Assembly: GCF_001586775.1 (NCBI RefSeq)
Contig: NZ_LQXS01000005.1
Coordinates: forward strand, 226,447-290,446
Reading direction: 5' to 3'
Source of the DNA: Sphingobacterium populi
GTDB lineage: Bacteria > Bacteroidota > Bacteroidia > Sphingobacteriales > Sphingobacteriaceae
DNA: 64,000 nucleotides
In this document: positions 27,530 to 36,477 of the stretch, in pieces
How the letters are laid out: every line of letters starts with the position of its first letter
How positions within the stretch are numbered: the first letter of the stretch is position 1
Program-made: the position numbers and the translations under genes
The notes under the pieces: generated by a model
What the model saw: only the letters and a program-made list of their open reading frames with translations
The model's database searches: none
Told to the model about the DNA's origin: nothing

Positions 27530-28471
27530 ATGCAGCGGAAAGAAATTCAGCAAATCGTAGAAAACTACCTTAAAAAGAGAAACACCTTAAGGCAAACGGA
27601 GGCGTTGCGACAATGGCTTTCGCATTTAGCAAAAAAACCGCTACCACATAACCAAGATGAACAGAAAGCCATCCGCGAAAAGATGTGGCTACACATCGAG
27701 GAAGCAACCCGTAAGGTGTATTATGACGAGCCAAAAACAGGGAATAACCGCATCTCCATCTGGAGTGCAGCGGCCACCGCTGCTGCTTCGCTACTTCTGA
27801 CCTTTGGTCTCTATCATTTCTTTCAACCGGAGCGCCTCATCTATCAAACAAGTGCTGACGAAACGAAGCACATCACACTAGCCGATGGTTCGACCATCTT
27901 CTTAGAGGAAAATTCGCAGGTAGAAGTTGGGCCAGAGTTTCAGTCGGATACCGCACGTACTATTCATTTCGTCACCGGAGAGGTTTTCTTTCAAGTGCAG
28001 AAAGATGCTTCCCGACCTTTTAGGATTAAAGGATCGGCGATGCAAACCGAAGTATTGGGTACTTCATTTCGCATTCGTTCTTACGAAAACGAATCGCTGT
28101 GGCACATCGCTGTAAAAACTGGAAAAGTGGCCGTATCCTCGCTGCATGATCCAAGTAAAAGATACACCTTAATCGCGGCCGACAGTTTGGTGTACAGCAA
28201 GACGGACGATCAAGTAAGGCATTATATACATCAGGCAGCTAAATCGGGTTCTCTGCTATTCCATGATGACAACTTCCAAAATATTGCCCAAAAGCTACAG
28301 CAACGCTACGGCATCGATATTATTCTCGAACCATCCTTAGCCGACGATCACAAATTTTCTGGCGAATTCACCGCAGAAGATGATATGGAAGACATTTTGG
28401 AGATGATCTGCTTAGCTACCGGAACCACCTACCGACAGGAAAATGGAAAAATAATTATTCAATCCAAATAA
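27530..28471 (+). CDS. FecR-family anti-sigma factor
   Basis: A 313-residue inner-membrane regulator. Residues 1-75 are the cytoplasmic sigma-binding part, one membrane helix spans about 76-97, then the FecR domain (about 110-215; HITLADGSTIFLEENSQVEV, VTGEVFFQV) and a C-terminal DUF4974-like domain (about 245-312; LLFHDDNFQNIAQKLQQRYG) that contacts the receptor's signalling domain. In known systems it holds its sigma factor inactive until the TonB-dependent receptor signals. Position between the sigma gene and an STN-bearing SusC makes the pairing clear. Confidence 0.93.
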   Translation: MQRKEIQQIVENYLKKRNTLRQTEALRQWLSHLAKKPLPHNQDEQKAIREKMWLHIEEATRKVYYDEPKTGNNRISIWSAAATAAASLLLTFGLYHFFQPERLIYQTSADETKHITLADGSTIFLEENSQVEVGPEFQSDTARTIHFVTGEVFFQVQKDASRPFRIKGSAMQTEVLGTSFRIRSYENESLWHIAVKTGKVAVSSLHDPSKRYTLIAADSLVYSKTDDQVRHYIHQAAKSGSLLFHDDNFQNIAQKLQQRYGIDIILEPSLADDHKFSGEFTAEDDMEDILEMICLATGTTYRQENGKIIIQSK

Positions 28472-28583
28472 CAAACTGGACAGAGTGCTTGTACCCCGGC
28501 TGGATCGCGCGCAAACTATATAATCTTGCCAAATACACCACTTCAATCCTTATTAATCAAACAACAAACATCAACCACAAAAA

Positions 28584-31500
28584 ATGAAAAGTTACCTATT
28601 GCTGCTTACCGGAGCCTGCCTTTTAGGGGCTGCTCCCACACAAGGTAAGATGCTGAGAACCTTCTCCACGTACACTACGCAGGCAGACGGGAGTGCTTTG
28701 CTTGTCACTTTGGAGAATATCGCCAAGAATGCTAACAAACGATTGGTCTACGACAAAGAGATCCTGATCGGAAAAAAAGCGGCTAGCTACGATAAAAATC
28801 ATTCGCTACCGCGGATGCTGGAAGAGTTGCTACGCGGCACGGATATCGCCTACCAAATCAAAGGCGATATTATTCTGTTGCACGCATCGAGTGAAATCCC
28901 AGCGCCAAAAGTGGAAACACGAAGCCAATCCCAACAACAAGCAGTACTTCGCGGTATCGTACGCGACGAGCTGACGCGCCAACCTGTATCGGAAGCCACG
29001 ATTGCGGTGGTGGCTAAAAATAGATCCATCAAAGCGGGAGTAGATGGAAATTTTAAGCTGGATCTTCCAGCGGCAGAAAGCTGGATCATTCGCGTAAGCT
29101 TTATGGGATATAAAACCAAAGATATTACCGTTTCGCGCAGTAGCTTATCACAAAAACTGGAAATTGACCTTGCACAAGATCTTTTCGGATTGGATGAAGT
29201 AGTGATCACTGGTCAAGGTCTTGACATCAATAAAAGAAGGCTTTCTACGAACATTGCCAGCATTGGCGGCGACGAGTTGGCGAAAGTTCCAGCCACACGT
29301 TTCGACCAACTCCTACAATCAAAACTCCCGAATGCGCAGATCCGCCTAACGGGTGGACAATCTGGCGCGACTTCCATCATTCGCGCGCGCGGTGTCGTTT
29401 CTGCTTTTATGAATTCTACGCCCGTGATATATGTTGATGGTGTGCGTATGGATAATCTAAATACCGCTTCGGCGATTGGTGGCGGTAGCGCACAAGGTGC
29501 TGGCGTGAGTGCGTTGGCTGATATTCCGATCGATAATATCGAACGCGTTGAATATGTAAACGGAGGTGCGGCTACGACTTTATATGGCTCGGATGCCGCC
29601 AACGGTGTGATTCAGATTTTTACCAAAAAAGGTGGCGCAGATCGCACCAGCGTATCGGCCGAGGCGACGCTAGGTGCGGAACGTGCAACAACGGATTTCC
29701 TACATTTCCAACGGACGAAGGAACTCTTGTTTGAGCCAGGACTTTTCCAACGCTATAATGTGGCCGTGAATGGCAACAGCGGAAAAGTAGGATACAGCGT
29801 AACCGGTGCGTACCTCAACAGTTCGGGTGTACAGTTATTCAAGCAAAACCAAAACAAGCGTTTTGACCTGCGCACAGGATTCAAAGCCGAACTGCACGAA
29901 AAAGTATCGTATGAAAGTAGTTTCTCTTTCGTCAACAACAGCTTCAAGCGTACACGGAATGGTAACCAAGGTGGATACACCGGATTGTGGTTTGCCGAAA
30001 GTGGTGCTTCGGCGGTAACTGGCCCAACGCCAAGATTCAATCCGCGAATTGATGATCTATCTGAGGAGGAATTTGAAAAGATGAAAACTTTTGTACACAA
30101 CGCAGAACGACTGCAAGATAATGAGATTGTGGTGAATCGCTTTCAAACCGGGCAAACCTTCCAATATAAACCCGTTCACAACATCAACATTAAAGCGGTC
30201 GGTGGTATCGATTATCGTGTGGTGCGCAACCAAACGATTCAAACCAACGAATACCTAACGCACACTACGGGTAACTTGACTACGGATCGTGGAAGCATCA
30301 ATAATGGCGAACGGAAATTCTGGGGATTGACCTTGGAATTAAACGGACAACATCGCGCGGAGATCGGCGACTTTTCTGCAGTAACGACCGTCGGTGGTCA
30401 GCTATTTCGTAACGAAGATAAGCAAGTGGCTTACAATGGTACGAATGTGCGCGATGGCGCAAGAACCATTCGCGAAGCGATCGCTACGAGCAGTGATAAC
30501 TTCGTAGACGAAGTGGTAAACTATGGTGTGTACGCACAGACGAACCTGGGTTGGAAAAACAAACTCTTCTTGGATTTGGGTCTTCGTGGCGATGGTAATA
30601 GTGCCTTCGGCAAAGATATCGGTGTGCAGTACTATCCGAAAGTCGGATTCTCCTACATTCCTTCGTCAGAAAGTTGGTGGAGCGAAAACCTTCCCTTTTT
30701 ACCTTCTGCCAAATTGCGTGGTAACTATGGTGTAGCAGGGAACTTTCCACCGGCTTTCCTGAATTTGAGAACGGTGAGTTTCGCGGGATATTTGGGTAGT
30801 CAAGCGGCGATGTTTGGTATGCCGGGTGTAGACTTACGCCCAGAGAAAACGACTACATTTGAAGCAGGTTTGGATTTAGGTTTCTGGAAAGACCGCATTA
30901 CTTTGTCGGCTGGCTTGTATCATGCGGTAACGAATGATGCTTTGTTTTCTGTACCAGCAGCACCTTCTACAGGCGAAGCATTAGCGCTTAGAAATGTCGG
31001 CACGATCCTGAATCGTGGCTTGGAATTCTCGACGCAAATTGTCGCGATTCAGAAAGAAAACACTTCCCTTCGTTTCAATCTAGCGGTAAATACCTTGTAC
31101 AACAAAGTATTGTCTTCTAACGGAGCTGCGCCATTCAACTTGGCTGGATTTAGTGAGCGTACGATACAGACCGTGGTACAGGAAGGTTATCCCATCGGAT
31201 TTATTCGCGGTGCCTATGGCGTATTTGGTGAAGATGGTGTGTTGGAAAGCACCACCCCATTGCAAAATCTGGGCACCACAATTCCAGATCTTTTCGGTAG
31301 CATGGGCGTCAACTTCCAATGGAAATCACTTAACCTATTTGCTAATGCAGATTACCAACAAGGCGCTTATGCCAACAATTGGGACAGTCAATTTAGATAC
31401 AATTACGGCGCTGGCGATGAAGGTATTCCCCAAGGGGAAATCAACTCGGAATTCAAGCGGACCCGTTGGTTGCAATTCACGAATATGTTCGTAGAGAAAA

Positions 31501-31754
31501 CCGATTATATCAAGATCAGAACGATTGGAGCAAGTTATACATTGCCACAGCAAATGATCCGTTCTTTTGCGAAAAGCATGGTCGTGAGCGGTACGGTGAT
31601 GAATCCATTCAACTTTGCGACATCCAGCTTTGATCCAGAAGCGACCATTAGTGGATCGGCACAAGGTCAAGGTCGCGCAACGACGGGCGGTATTTCTTAC
31701 GCGACTTACTCCGCACCTAGACAATATTTGATCTCTGTTAAAATGTCCTTTTAA
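28584..31754 (+). CDS. SusC/RagA-type TonB-dependent transporter with STN signalling domain
   Basis: A 1056-residue outer-membrane transporter. After a signal peptide (about 1-21) come an STN signalling domain (about 35-100), a carboxypeptidase-regulatory-like Ig domain (about 121-197), the LDEVVITGQG box before the plug (203-212), the plug (about 215-345), and a beta barrel ending in the aromatic C-terminus VKMSF. The STN domain is the part that touches FecR in regulated receptors, so this SusC is both transporter and signal transducer. The partner SusD gene starts 11 nt after the stop. The ligand cannot be read from the sequence; the neighbouring phosphoesterase points to a phosphorylated compound. 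Confidence 0.96.
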   Translation: MKSYLLLLTGACLLGAAPTQGKMLRTFSTYTTQADGSALLVTLENIAKNANKRLVYDKEILIGKKAASYDKNHSLPRMLEELLRGTDIAYQIKGDIILLHASSEIPAPKVETRSQSQQQAVLRGIVRDELTRQPVSEATIAVVAKNRSIKAGVDGNFKLDLPAAESWIIRVSFMGYKTKDITVSRSSLSQKLEIDLAQDLFGLDEVVITGQGLDINKRRLSTNIASIGGDELAKVPATRFDQLLQSKLPNAQIRLTGGQSGATSIIRARGVVSAFMNSTPVIYVDGVRMDNLNTASAIGGGSAQGAGVSALADIPIDNIERVEYVNGGAATTLYGSDAANGVIQIFTKKGGADRTSVSAEATLGAERATTDFLHFQRTKELLFEPGLFQRYNVAVNGNSGKVGYSVTGAYLNSSGVQLFKQNQNKRFDLRTGFKAELHEKVSYESSFSFVNNSFKRTRNGNQGGYTGLWFAESGASAVTGPTPRFNPRIDDLSEEEFEKMKTFVHNAERLQDNEIVVNRFQTGQTFQYKPVHNINIKAVGGIDYRVVRNQTIQTNEYLTHTTGNLTTDRGSINNGERKFWGLTLELNGQHRAEIGDFSAVTTVGGQLFRNEDKQVAYNGTNVRDGARTIREAIATSSDNFVDEVVNYGVYAQTNLGWKNKLFLDLGLRGDGNSAFGKDIGVQYYPKVGFSYIPSSESWWSENLPFLPSAKLRGNYGVAGNFPPAFLNLRTVSFAGYLGSQAAMFGMPGVDLRPEKTTTFEAGLDLGFWKDRITLSAGLYHAVTNDALFSVPAAPSTGEALALRNVGTILNRGLEFSTQIVAIQKENTSLRFNLAVNTLYNKVLSSNGAAPFNLAGFSERTIQTVVQEGYPIGFIRGAYGVFGEDGVLESTTPLQNLGTTIPDLFGSMGVNFQWKSLNLFANADYQQGAYANNWDSQFRYNYGAGDEGIPQGEINSEFKRTRWLQFTNMFVEKTDYIKIRTIGASYTLPQQMIRSFAKSMVVSGTVMNPFNFATSSFDPEATISGSAQGQGRATTGGISYATYSAPRQYLISVKMSF

Positions 31755-31765
31755 GAAATAATACC

Positions 31766-33202
31766 ATGAAATTAGCATTCAATCCTTTATATCTATTAGC
31801 GGGCGCTAGCTTATTGCTAAGCTCTTGCGAACTTTTCGAAGTAGAAAATCCATACGTGACCGAAGATCGTTTTATCGACGGACAACAATCATTGCCGACT
31901 TGGCTCAACGGCGTACGTCGCCAAACAAGCCTGACCGTGGGTACGGTGGTGGAGTTTACCGAAATCGTTTCGGACAATTATTTCAACAATTACACACAAA
32001 GTAGTAAGGTTTTTGACAATCCAGAGATCAACCACTTTGATCGTGACGTCACGAATATTCAGGCAAACATTCAAAAGCTGTTGGAGATGAGCGAATTTGG
32101 ATTAACCAAATTTACCTTTTCTGATACGCCAGCAGATCAGCAAATCCGTGCGGAGCTCCTCTTTTCTAAAGCATATGCCCATATTTTAGGAGCTGACTTG
32201 TACGTAGGATTGCCTACGACGGTATTGGGCGAAGTAAAATCGCCGGTGGAACTACGTAATCTGGCCATTGCACTGCTCAACGAAGCATCTACACTGTATA
32301 GTGATTCGGCCGATAAGAACGCCTGCACCTTGTTAATTGCACGTTGTCATTATGGTTTAGGAAATAGGACCGAAGCCGCCAACTTTGCTACTCAAATCGT
32401 AGCGACACCACTGCTGCTACGTCAAGTAAGATATGGTACGCAAAATGGACCATCGAACAACTTCCAAAGCGCTATTTTTTCAAATACCACCAACTGGTTT
32501 GCTCCGCTGCCACGATTGGACTTTTTAGATCCGAAGTATTTTCACCAAACCAGCAATATCTTCGATGACGAGAAGCCTATTGCTATTGCCAAAGCCGAAG
32601 AAGCGTACCTGATCTTGGCGGAAGCGCAAGCCGTACAAAATAATTTGACCGCGGTAAAGCAAACGTTGAAAGATTTATTGAGCAATACGGTGAGCAAAAG
32701 GCCAGTAACGCCGCTTAATGACAAGAACGACACGCGTAATGGTGGTAATAGAACCGATTATCCGATAACGGCCGTGCAGGTTAAGTTCGATGCGCAAAGC
32801 CCAGCTATTTCTGGCTTTGTTTTAGATCGTTCCAAAGGAACTATTCCGGCTTACTCGGTATCAGGTACGCACATCACCAATGTAGAAATCGATGCCATAC
32901 AAACGCAAGATGACGCACTATATCTGATCTATTTACTACGCCAAGAAATCTTTATTGCGGAAGGGCGAAGAATGACGGACTTGGGTATTCGTTTCCCGGT
33001 TTCGGAACGCGAGCAGTTGAACAACCGCAACGTGAGCGAGCAACATATCAAAGCGATCATTCCAGATTTCATCCCAACCAACCGAGGATTGGACGATTTC
33101 ACCTACGATCGTGCGAACGGCATCGTGACGATGGCCTATGATATGAATAAGGTATTGGTTCAACATAAAGCATCGCCTTACGTGATGCCATTCATTAAAT
33201 AA
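31766..33202 (+). CDS. SusD/RagB-family surface lipoprotein
   Basis: A 478-residue outer-membrane lipoprotein. The signal peptide ends in a lipobox LLLSSC with the acylated Cys at residue 21, followed by ELFEVENP. SusD proteins form a lid on their SusC transporter and capture the ligand outside the cell. TPR-like helices are recognisable (ADQQIRAELLFSKAYAHIL; AKAEEAYLILAEAQAV; LLRQEIFIAEGRRMTDLGIR). It is directly downstream of susC (11 nt) and 13 nt upstream of the phosphoesterase gene. The length is slightly short for a glycan-binding SusD. Confidence 0.93.
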   Translation: MKLAFNPLYLLAGASLLLSSCELFEVENPYVTEDRFIDGQQSLPTWLNGVRRQTSLTVGTVVEFTEIVSDNYFNNYTQSSKVFDNPEINHFDRDVTNIQANIQKLLEMSEFGLTKFTFSDTPADQQIRAELLFSKAYAHILGADLYVGLPTTVLGEVKSPVELRNLAIALLNEASTLYSDSADKNACTLLIARCHYGLGNRTEAANFATQIVATPLLLRQVRYGTQNGPSNNFQSAIFSNTTNWFAPLPRLDFLDPKYFHQTSNIFDDEKPIAIAKAEEAYLILAEAQAVQNNLTAVKQTLKDLLSNTVSKRPVTPLNDKNDTRNGGNRTDYPITAVQVKFDAQSPAISGFVLDRSKGTIPAYSVSGTHITNVEIDAIQTQDDALYLIYLLRQEIFIAEGRRMTDLGIRFPVSEREQLNNRNVSEQHIKAIIPDFIPTNRGLDDFTYDRANGIVTMAYDMNKVLVQHKASPYVMPFIK

Positions 33203-33215
33203 TCTATTAAAAACT

Positions 33216-34817
33216 ATGAAGAAGAATCTATTTGGCCTATTGGCTATGGGCTTAGTATTCGCGGCGCTAACAGGCAATGCACAAGAATTGGCCAAAGGCA
33301 AGGTTTATGAAGACCTCAACAAAAATGGAAAATGGGACAAAGGTGAGCAAGGCGTTGCCCAAGTAGCTGTGAGTAATGGTGTACAAGTCGTATTGACCGA
33401 TGCAAAAGGAAATTATGAACTTCCTGTTGGCGAAGACAATATTGTATTTGTCATCAAACCAAGCGGATATACAGTCCCTCTAAACGAGCATTATTTGCAC
33501 AAATCTTACTACATCCACAAACCCAAAGGTTCGCCAAAGGAATTGACCTATGCCGGTGTGGATCCAACCGGGCCATTGCCAAAGTCGATTGACTTTGCTC
33601 TACATAAAAATGTAGAGAAAGAAGAATTTCGTATGTTGCTATTTGGCGATCCACAAGCATATACGGCACAAGAAATGACTTTTTTTAATCGTGCGATTGT
33701 GGATGAGGTGGTCGGCATACAGAATGTGGCTTTCGGTTTGAGTTTAGGAGATTTGGTAGGCGACGATCTGAGCTTGCATCCATCCTACCGCTCTAGTATT
33801 GCCCGCATCGGCTTGCCTTGGTACAATTTAAAAGGCAATCACGACATGAACTATGATGTGACTGCAGATAGTTTATCGGATGAAACTTTTGAGAGAAACT
33901 TTGGCCCAGCCAATTACTCCTTCAATTACGGCCATGTGCATTTTATCGTATTGGATAATGTGCGTTACCCAAATCCACGAACCGGAAAAGGGTATTTGGG
34001 CGGTTTCCGCAAAGATCAATTGGATTTCGTAGAGAACGACCTGAAGCATGTAGATCATTCCAAATTAATTGTTTTGGCATTCCATATCCCGTTGGAGCAT
34101 CGCAATGGCGATACCTTCCGCGCGGAAGATAGACAGCGTCTGTTTGATCTATTGAAAGACTATCCGCACACCTTGTCGCTTTCTGCACACATGCATACGC
34201 AGACACAGCATTTTTACGGAAAAGCAGATGGATGGCAACAGGAGAAACCGCATCATGAATATAACGCGGGTACCACGTCAGGAGATTGGTACAGCGGCGA
34301 ATTGGATGAGCGCGGTGTACCAGCGGCAACAATGCGCGATGGCACGCCAAATGGGTATGCGTTTGTGGATTTCAACAAACATGATTACCGCATAAGCTAC
34401 AAGCCATCGGGCAAAGATTCTACCTATCAGATCAACTTGTACCACCCGAAAGTAGTTGGGCAAGGGAAACGCACACGCGCAGCAATTTTTGCTAACTTCT
34501 TTATGGGTCATCATGGAAATAAAGTCGAATTTGCCATCGATGGTGGCAAATGGGAAAAGATGGTACCGGCCAGAACAATCGACCCCGCATATTCTGCAAT
34601 TTTATATCCTTGGGACAATCTGGATACGTTGCTTCCGGGTCGTCGTCCGACGGATGGCATGACTAGCACGCATTTGTGGCGCGTCGGATTACCGGTTGAC
34701 TTGGCCGTGGGCGAACATAAAATTAAAGTACGGGCAACAGATGATTACGGTCGTGTACACGAAGCGACGAGTACCTACCGCATCGAACCGACGAAGGATT
34801 ATCCGGATCTAAAGTAA
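33216..34817 (+). CDS. Exported calcineurin-like metallophosphoesterase
   Basis: A 533-residue protein with a signal peptide (about 1-22, ending GNAQ). Residues ~27-110 form an N-terminal beta domain (KVYEDLNKNGKWDKGEQGV, as in calcineurin-like phosphoesterases of Bacteroidota). The catalytic core shows Asp145 (FGDPQ), the GDLVGDD motif at 178-184, GNHD at 207-210, His290 (AFHIP) and HMH at about 325-327, i.e. the complete two-metal site. A C-terminal beta domain follows from about 410. It should hydrolyse a phosphomonoester or phosphodiester in the periplasm or outside the cell. It is the last gene of the sigma/FecR/SusCD locus, closed by a terminator. Confidence 0.9.
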   Translation: MKKNLFGLLAMGLVFAALTGNAQELAKGKVYEDLNKNGKWDKGEQGVAQVAVSNGVQVVLTDAKGNYELPVGEDNIVFVIKPSGYTVPLNEHYLHKSYYIHKPKGSPKELTYAGVDPTGPLPKSIDFALHKNVEKEEFRMLLFGDPQAYTAQEMTFFNRAIVDEVVGIQNVAFGLSLGDLVGDDLSLHPSYRSSIARIGLPWYNLKGNHDMNYDVTADSLSDETFERNFGPANYSFNYGHVHFIVLDNVRYPNPRTGKGYLGGFRKDQLDFVENDLKHVDHSKLIVLAFHIPLEHRNGDTFRAEDRQRLFDLLKDYPHTLSLSAHMHTQTQHFYGKADGWQQEKPHHEYNAGTTSGDWYSGELDERGVPAATMRDGTPNGYAFVDFNKHDYRISYKPSGKDSTYQINLYHPKVVGQGKRTRAAIFANFFMGHHGNKVEFAIDGGKWEKMVPARTIDPAYSAILYPWDNLDTLLPGRRPTDGMTSTHLWRVGLPVDLAVGEHKIKVRATDDYGRVHEATSTYRIEPTKDYPDLK

Positions 34818-34890
34818 TCGGATAAAAGGCGCCGCCTGAAAAGGACTTGGAAAGCCGACACAAAGCGTCGTTGTGTAGAACTTTTATAGC

Positions 34891-34926
34891 AAAGAGGGCA
34901 GCCTGTGGATAGACTGCCCTCTTTCG
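34891..34926. terminator. Bidirectional terminator between phosphoesterase gene and argH
   Basis: A perfect 11-bp stem (AAAGAGGGCAG at 34891-34901 with CTGCCCTCTTT at 34914-34924). The A/T ends allow use from both strands between the convergent phosphoesterase gene and argH. Confidence 0.85.
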
Positions 34927-34947
34927 TATAAAAGCTTATTGCACTGT

Positions 34948-36282
34948 TTAATCTGCTAACAAATTATTCAACGCTTGCTCTACCTGCTCAAAGCCAAATG
35001 AAGATTTTGCTTCTTCGAACAAACGAACTACCTGATCATTACACAAATTGCCAATACTGCCTTCGTGGGTATGATTCACGGATTTCTCCGGACTGAATGT
35101 TCCTTCTTCAATCGCTAAACCAATATTTTTGTATGCTTCGCGGAATGGAATTCCTTGCAGCACTTCATTGTTTACTACTTCTACACTAAAAAGGTAATCA
35201 TATTTCGGATCTTCCAATATATCTTTTTTAATATCGATATGCTGAAGCATAAAAGTAGCAATCTCTAAGCAGTCTTTGAGTGACTGGAACGCTGGAAAGA
35301 GATTTTCCTTCAACAATTGTAGATCGCGGTGGTAACCCACAGGAAGATTAGTAGTCATCAAAGCAATCTCATTAGGCAAAGCCTGAATCTTATTGCACCG
35401 TGAGCGAATCAACTCAAACACATCAGGATTTTTCTTATGCGGCATAATGCTCGACCCAGTCGTGAGATGAGCTGGAAAAGAAATAAACCCAAAATTTTGA
35501 TTGATAAACAAACACACATCCATCGCGAATTTGGCCAGTGTGGCTGCAATAGAACTCATGGCTTGCGCCAGAATGCGCTCCGTTTTACCGCGCCCCATTT
35601 GCGCATATACCACATTGTAGGTTAGCTCTTCGAAACCTAGCAAACGAGTCGTCATGGTGCGATCTAGCGGAAACGAAGAACCGTAACCGGCAGCCGAACC
35701 CAAAGGATTCTTATTGCACACTTGCCAAGCGGCTTTCATCAAATGCAAATCATCGACCAAGCTTTCGGCATACGCTCCAAACCATAAGCCAAACGACGAA
35801 GGCATGGCAATCTGCAAATGCGTATAGCCTGGCATTAGCACATCGCGATGCGTGTTACTCAACTCGATCAATTGGCGAAACAATCCTTCGGTGTGCGAAA
35901 CCATACTTTCGATCTCCGTCCGGAAATACAATTTTAGATCTACCAGTACTTGATCATTGCGAGAGCGACCAGAATGTATTTTTTTCCCGGCTTCGCCTAC
36001 GCGCTGTGTGAGCAACATCTCGATCTGCGAATGCACATCTTCTACCACAGCTTCAATCTCGAAGTTGCCATTCAGAATTTCCTGATAAATCTTTTTTAGC
36101 TCACCTTGCACCGCAGCAAGATCTTCGGTAGTCATCAAGCCGATGCTATGTAGCATCTGCGTATGTGCAAGAGATCCTAACACATCAGCGCCTGCCAAAT
36201 GCATATCCATTGCCCGGTCATTGCCTACGGTAAAGTTTTCTACAAATGTGTCAACGTCTATATTCTTTTGCCAAATCTTCAT
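34948..36282 (-). CDS. argH: Argininosuccinate lyase
   Basis: Last step of arginine synthesis: argininosuccinate to arginine and fumarate. The 444-residue protein has the fumarase/aspartase-superfamily signature GSSIMPHKKNPD, the N-terminal IHSGRSRNDQ block and the TSHRDVLMPGYTHLQ-like catalytic His region (NTHRDVLMPGYTHLQ). Length is normal. No other arg gene is next to it; carB, which feeds the same pathway, is 10 kb away. It is divergent from the S9 peptidase gene. Confidence 0.95.
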   Translation of the reverse strand: MKIWQKNIDVDTFVENFTVGNDRAMDMHLAGADVLGSLAHTQMLHSIGLMTTEDLAAVQGELKKIYQEILNGNFEIEAVVEDVHSQIEMLLTQRVGEAGKKIHSGRSRNDQVLVDLKLYFRTEIESMVSHTEGLFRQLIELSNTHRDVLMPGYTHLQIAMPSSFGLWFGAYAESLVDDLHLMKAAWQVCNKNPLGSAAGYGSSFPLDRTMTTRLLGFEELTYNVVYAQMGRGKTERILAQAMSSIAATLAKFAMDVCLFINQNFGFISFPAHLTTGSSIMPHKKNPDVFELIRSRCNKIQALPNEIALMTTNLPVGYHRDLQLLKENLFPAFQSLKDCLEIATFMLQHIDIKKDILEDPKYDYLFSVEVVNNEVLQGIPFREAYKNIGLAIEEGTFSPEKSVNHTHEGSIGNLCNDQVVRLFEEAKSSFGFEQVEQALNNLLAD

Positions 36283-36477
36283 AGTATAAAATCATGCTTC
36301 TGTCCTGCGCACCAGAAATAATGTTGGCTTTTGCCAGATAAACCGGTCGAAGGATCATGTTAAATCCACCAAAAGTACCAATTGCAGATCGTTAAATCAA
36401 TTGTTTCGAGCCGGTAACCTTGCTGATACCTAATAGAAAAAGAATTAAAATTCAATATATTCGAAAATCCAAAAATA

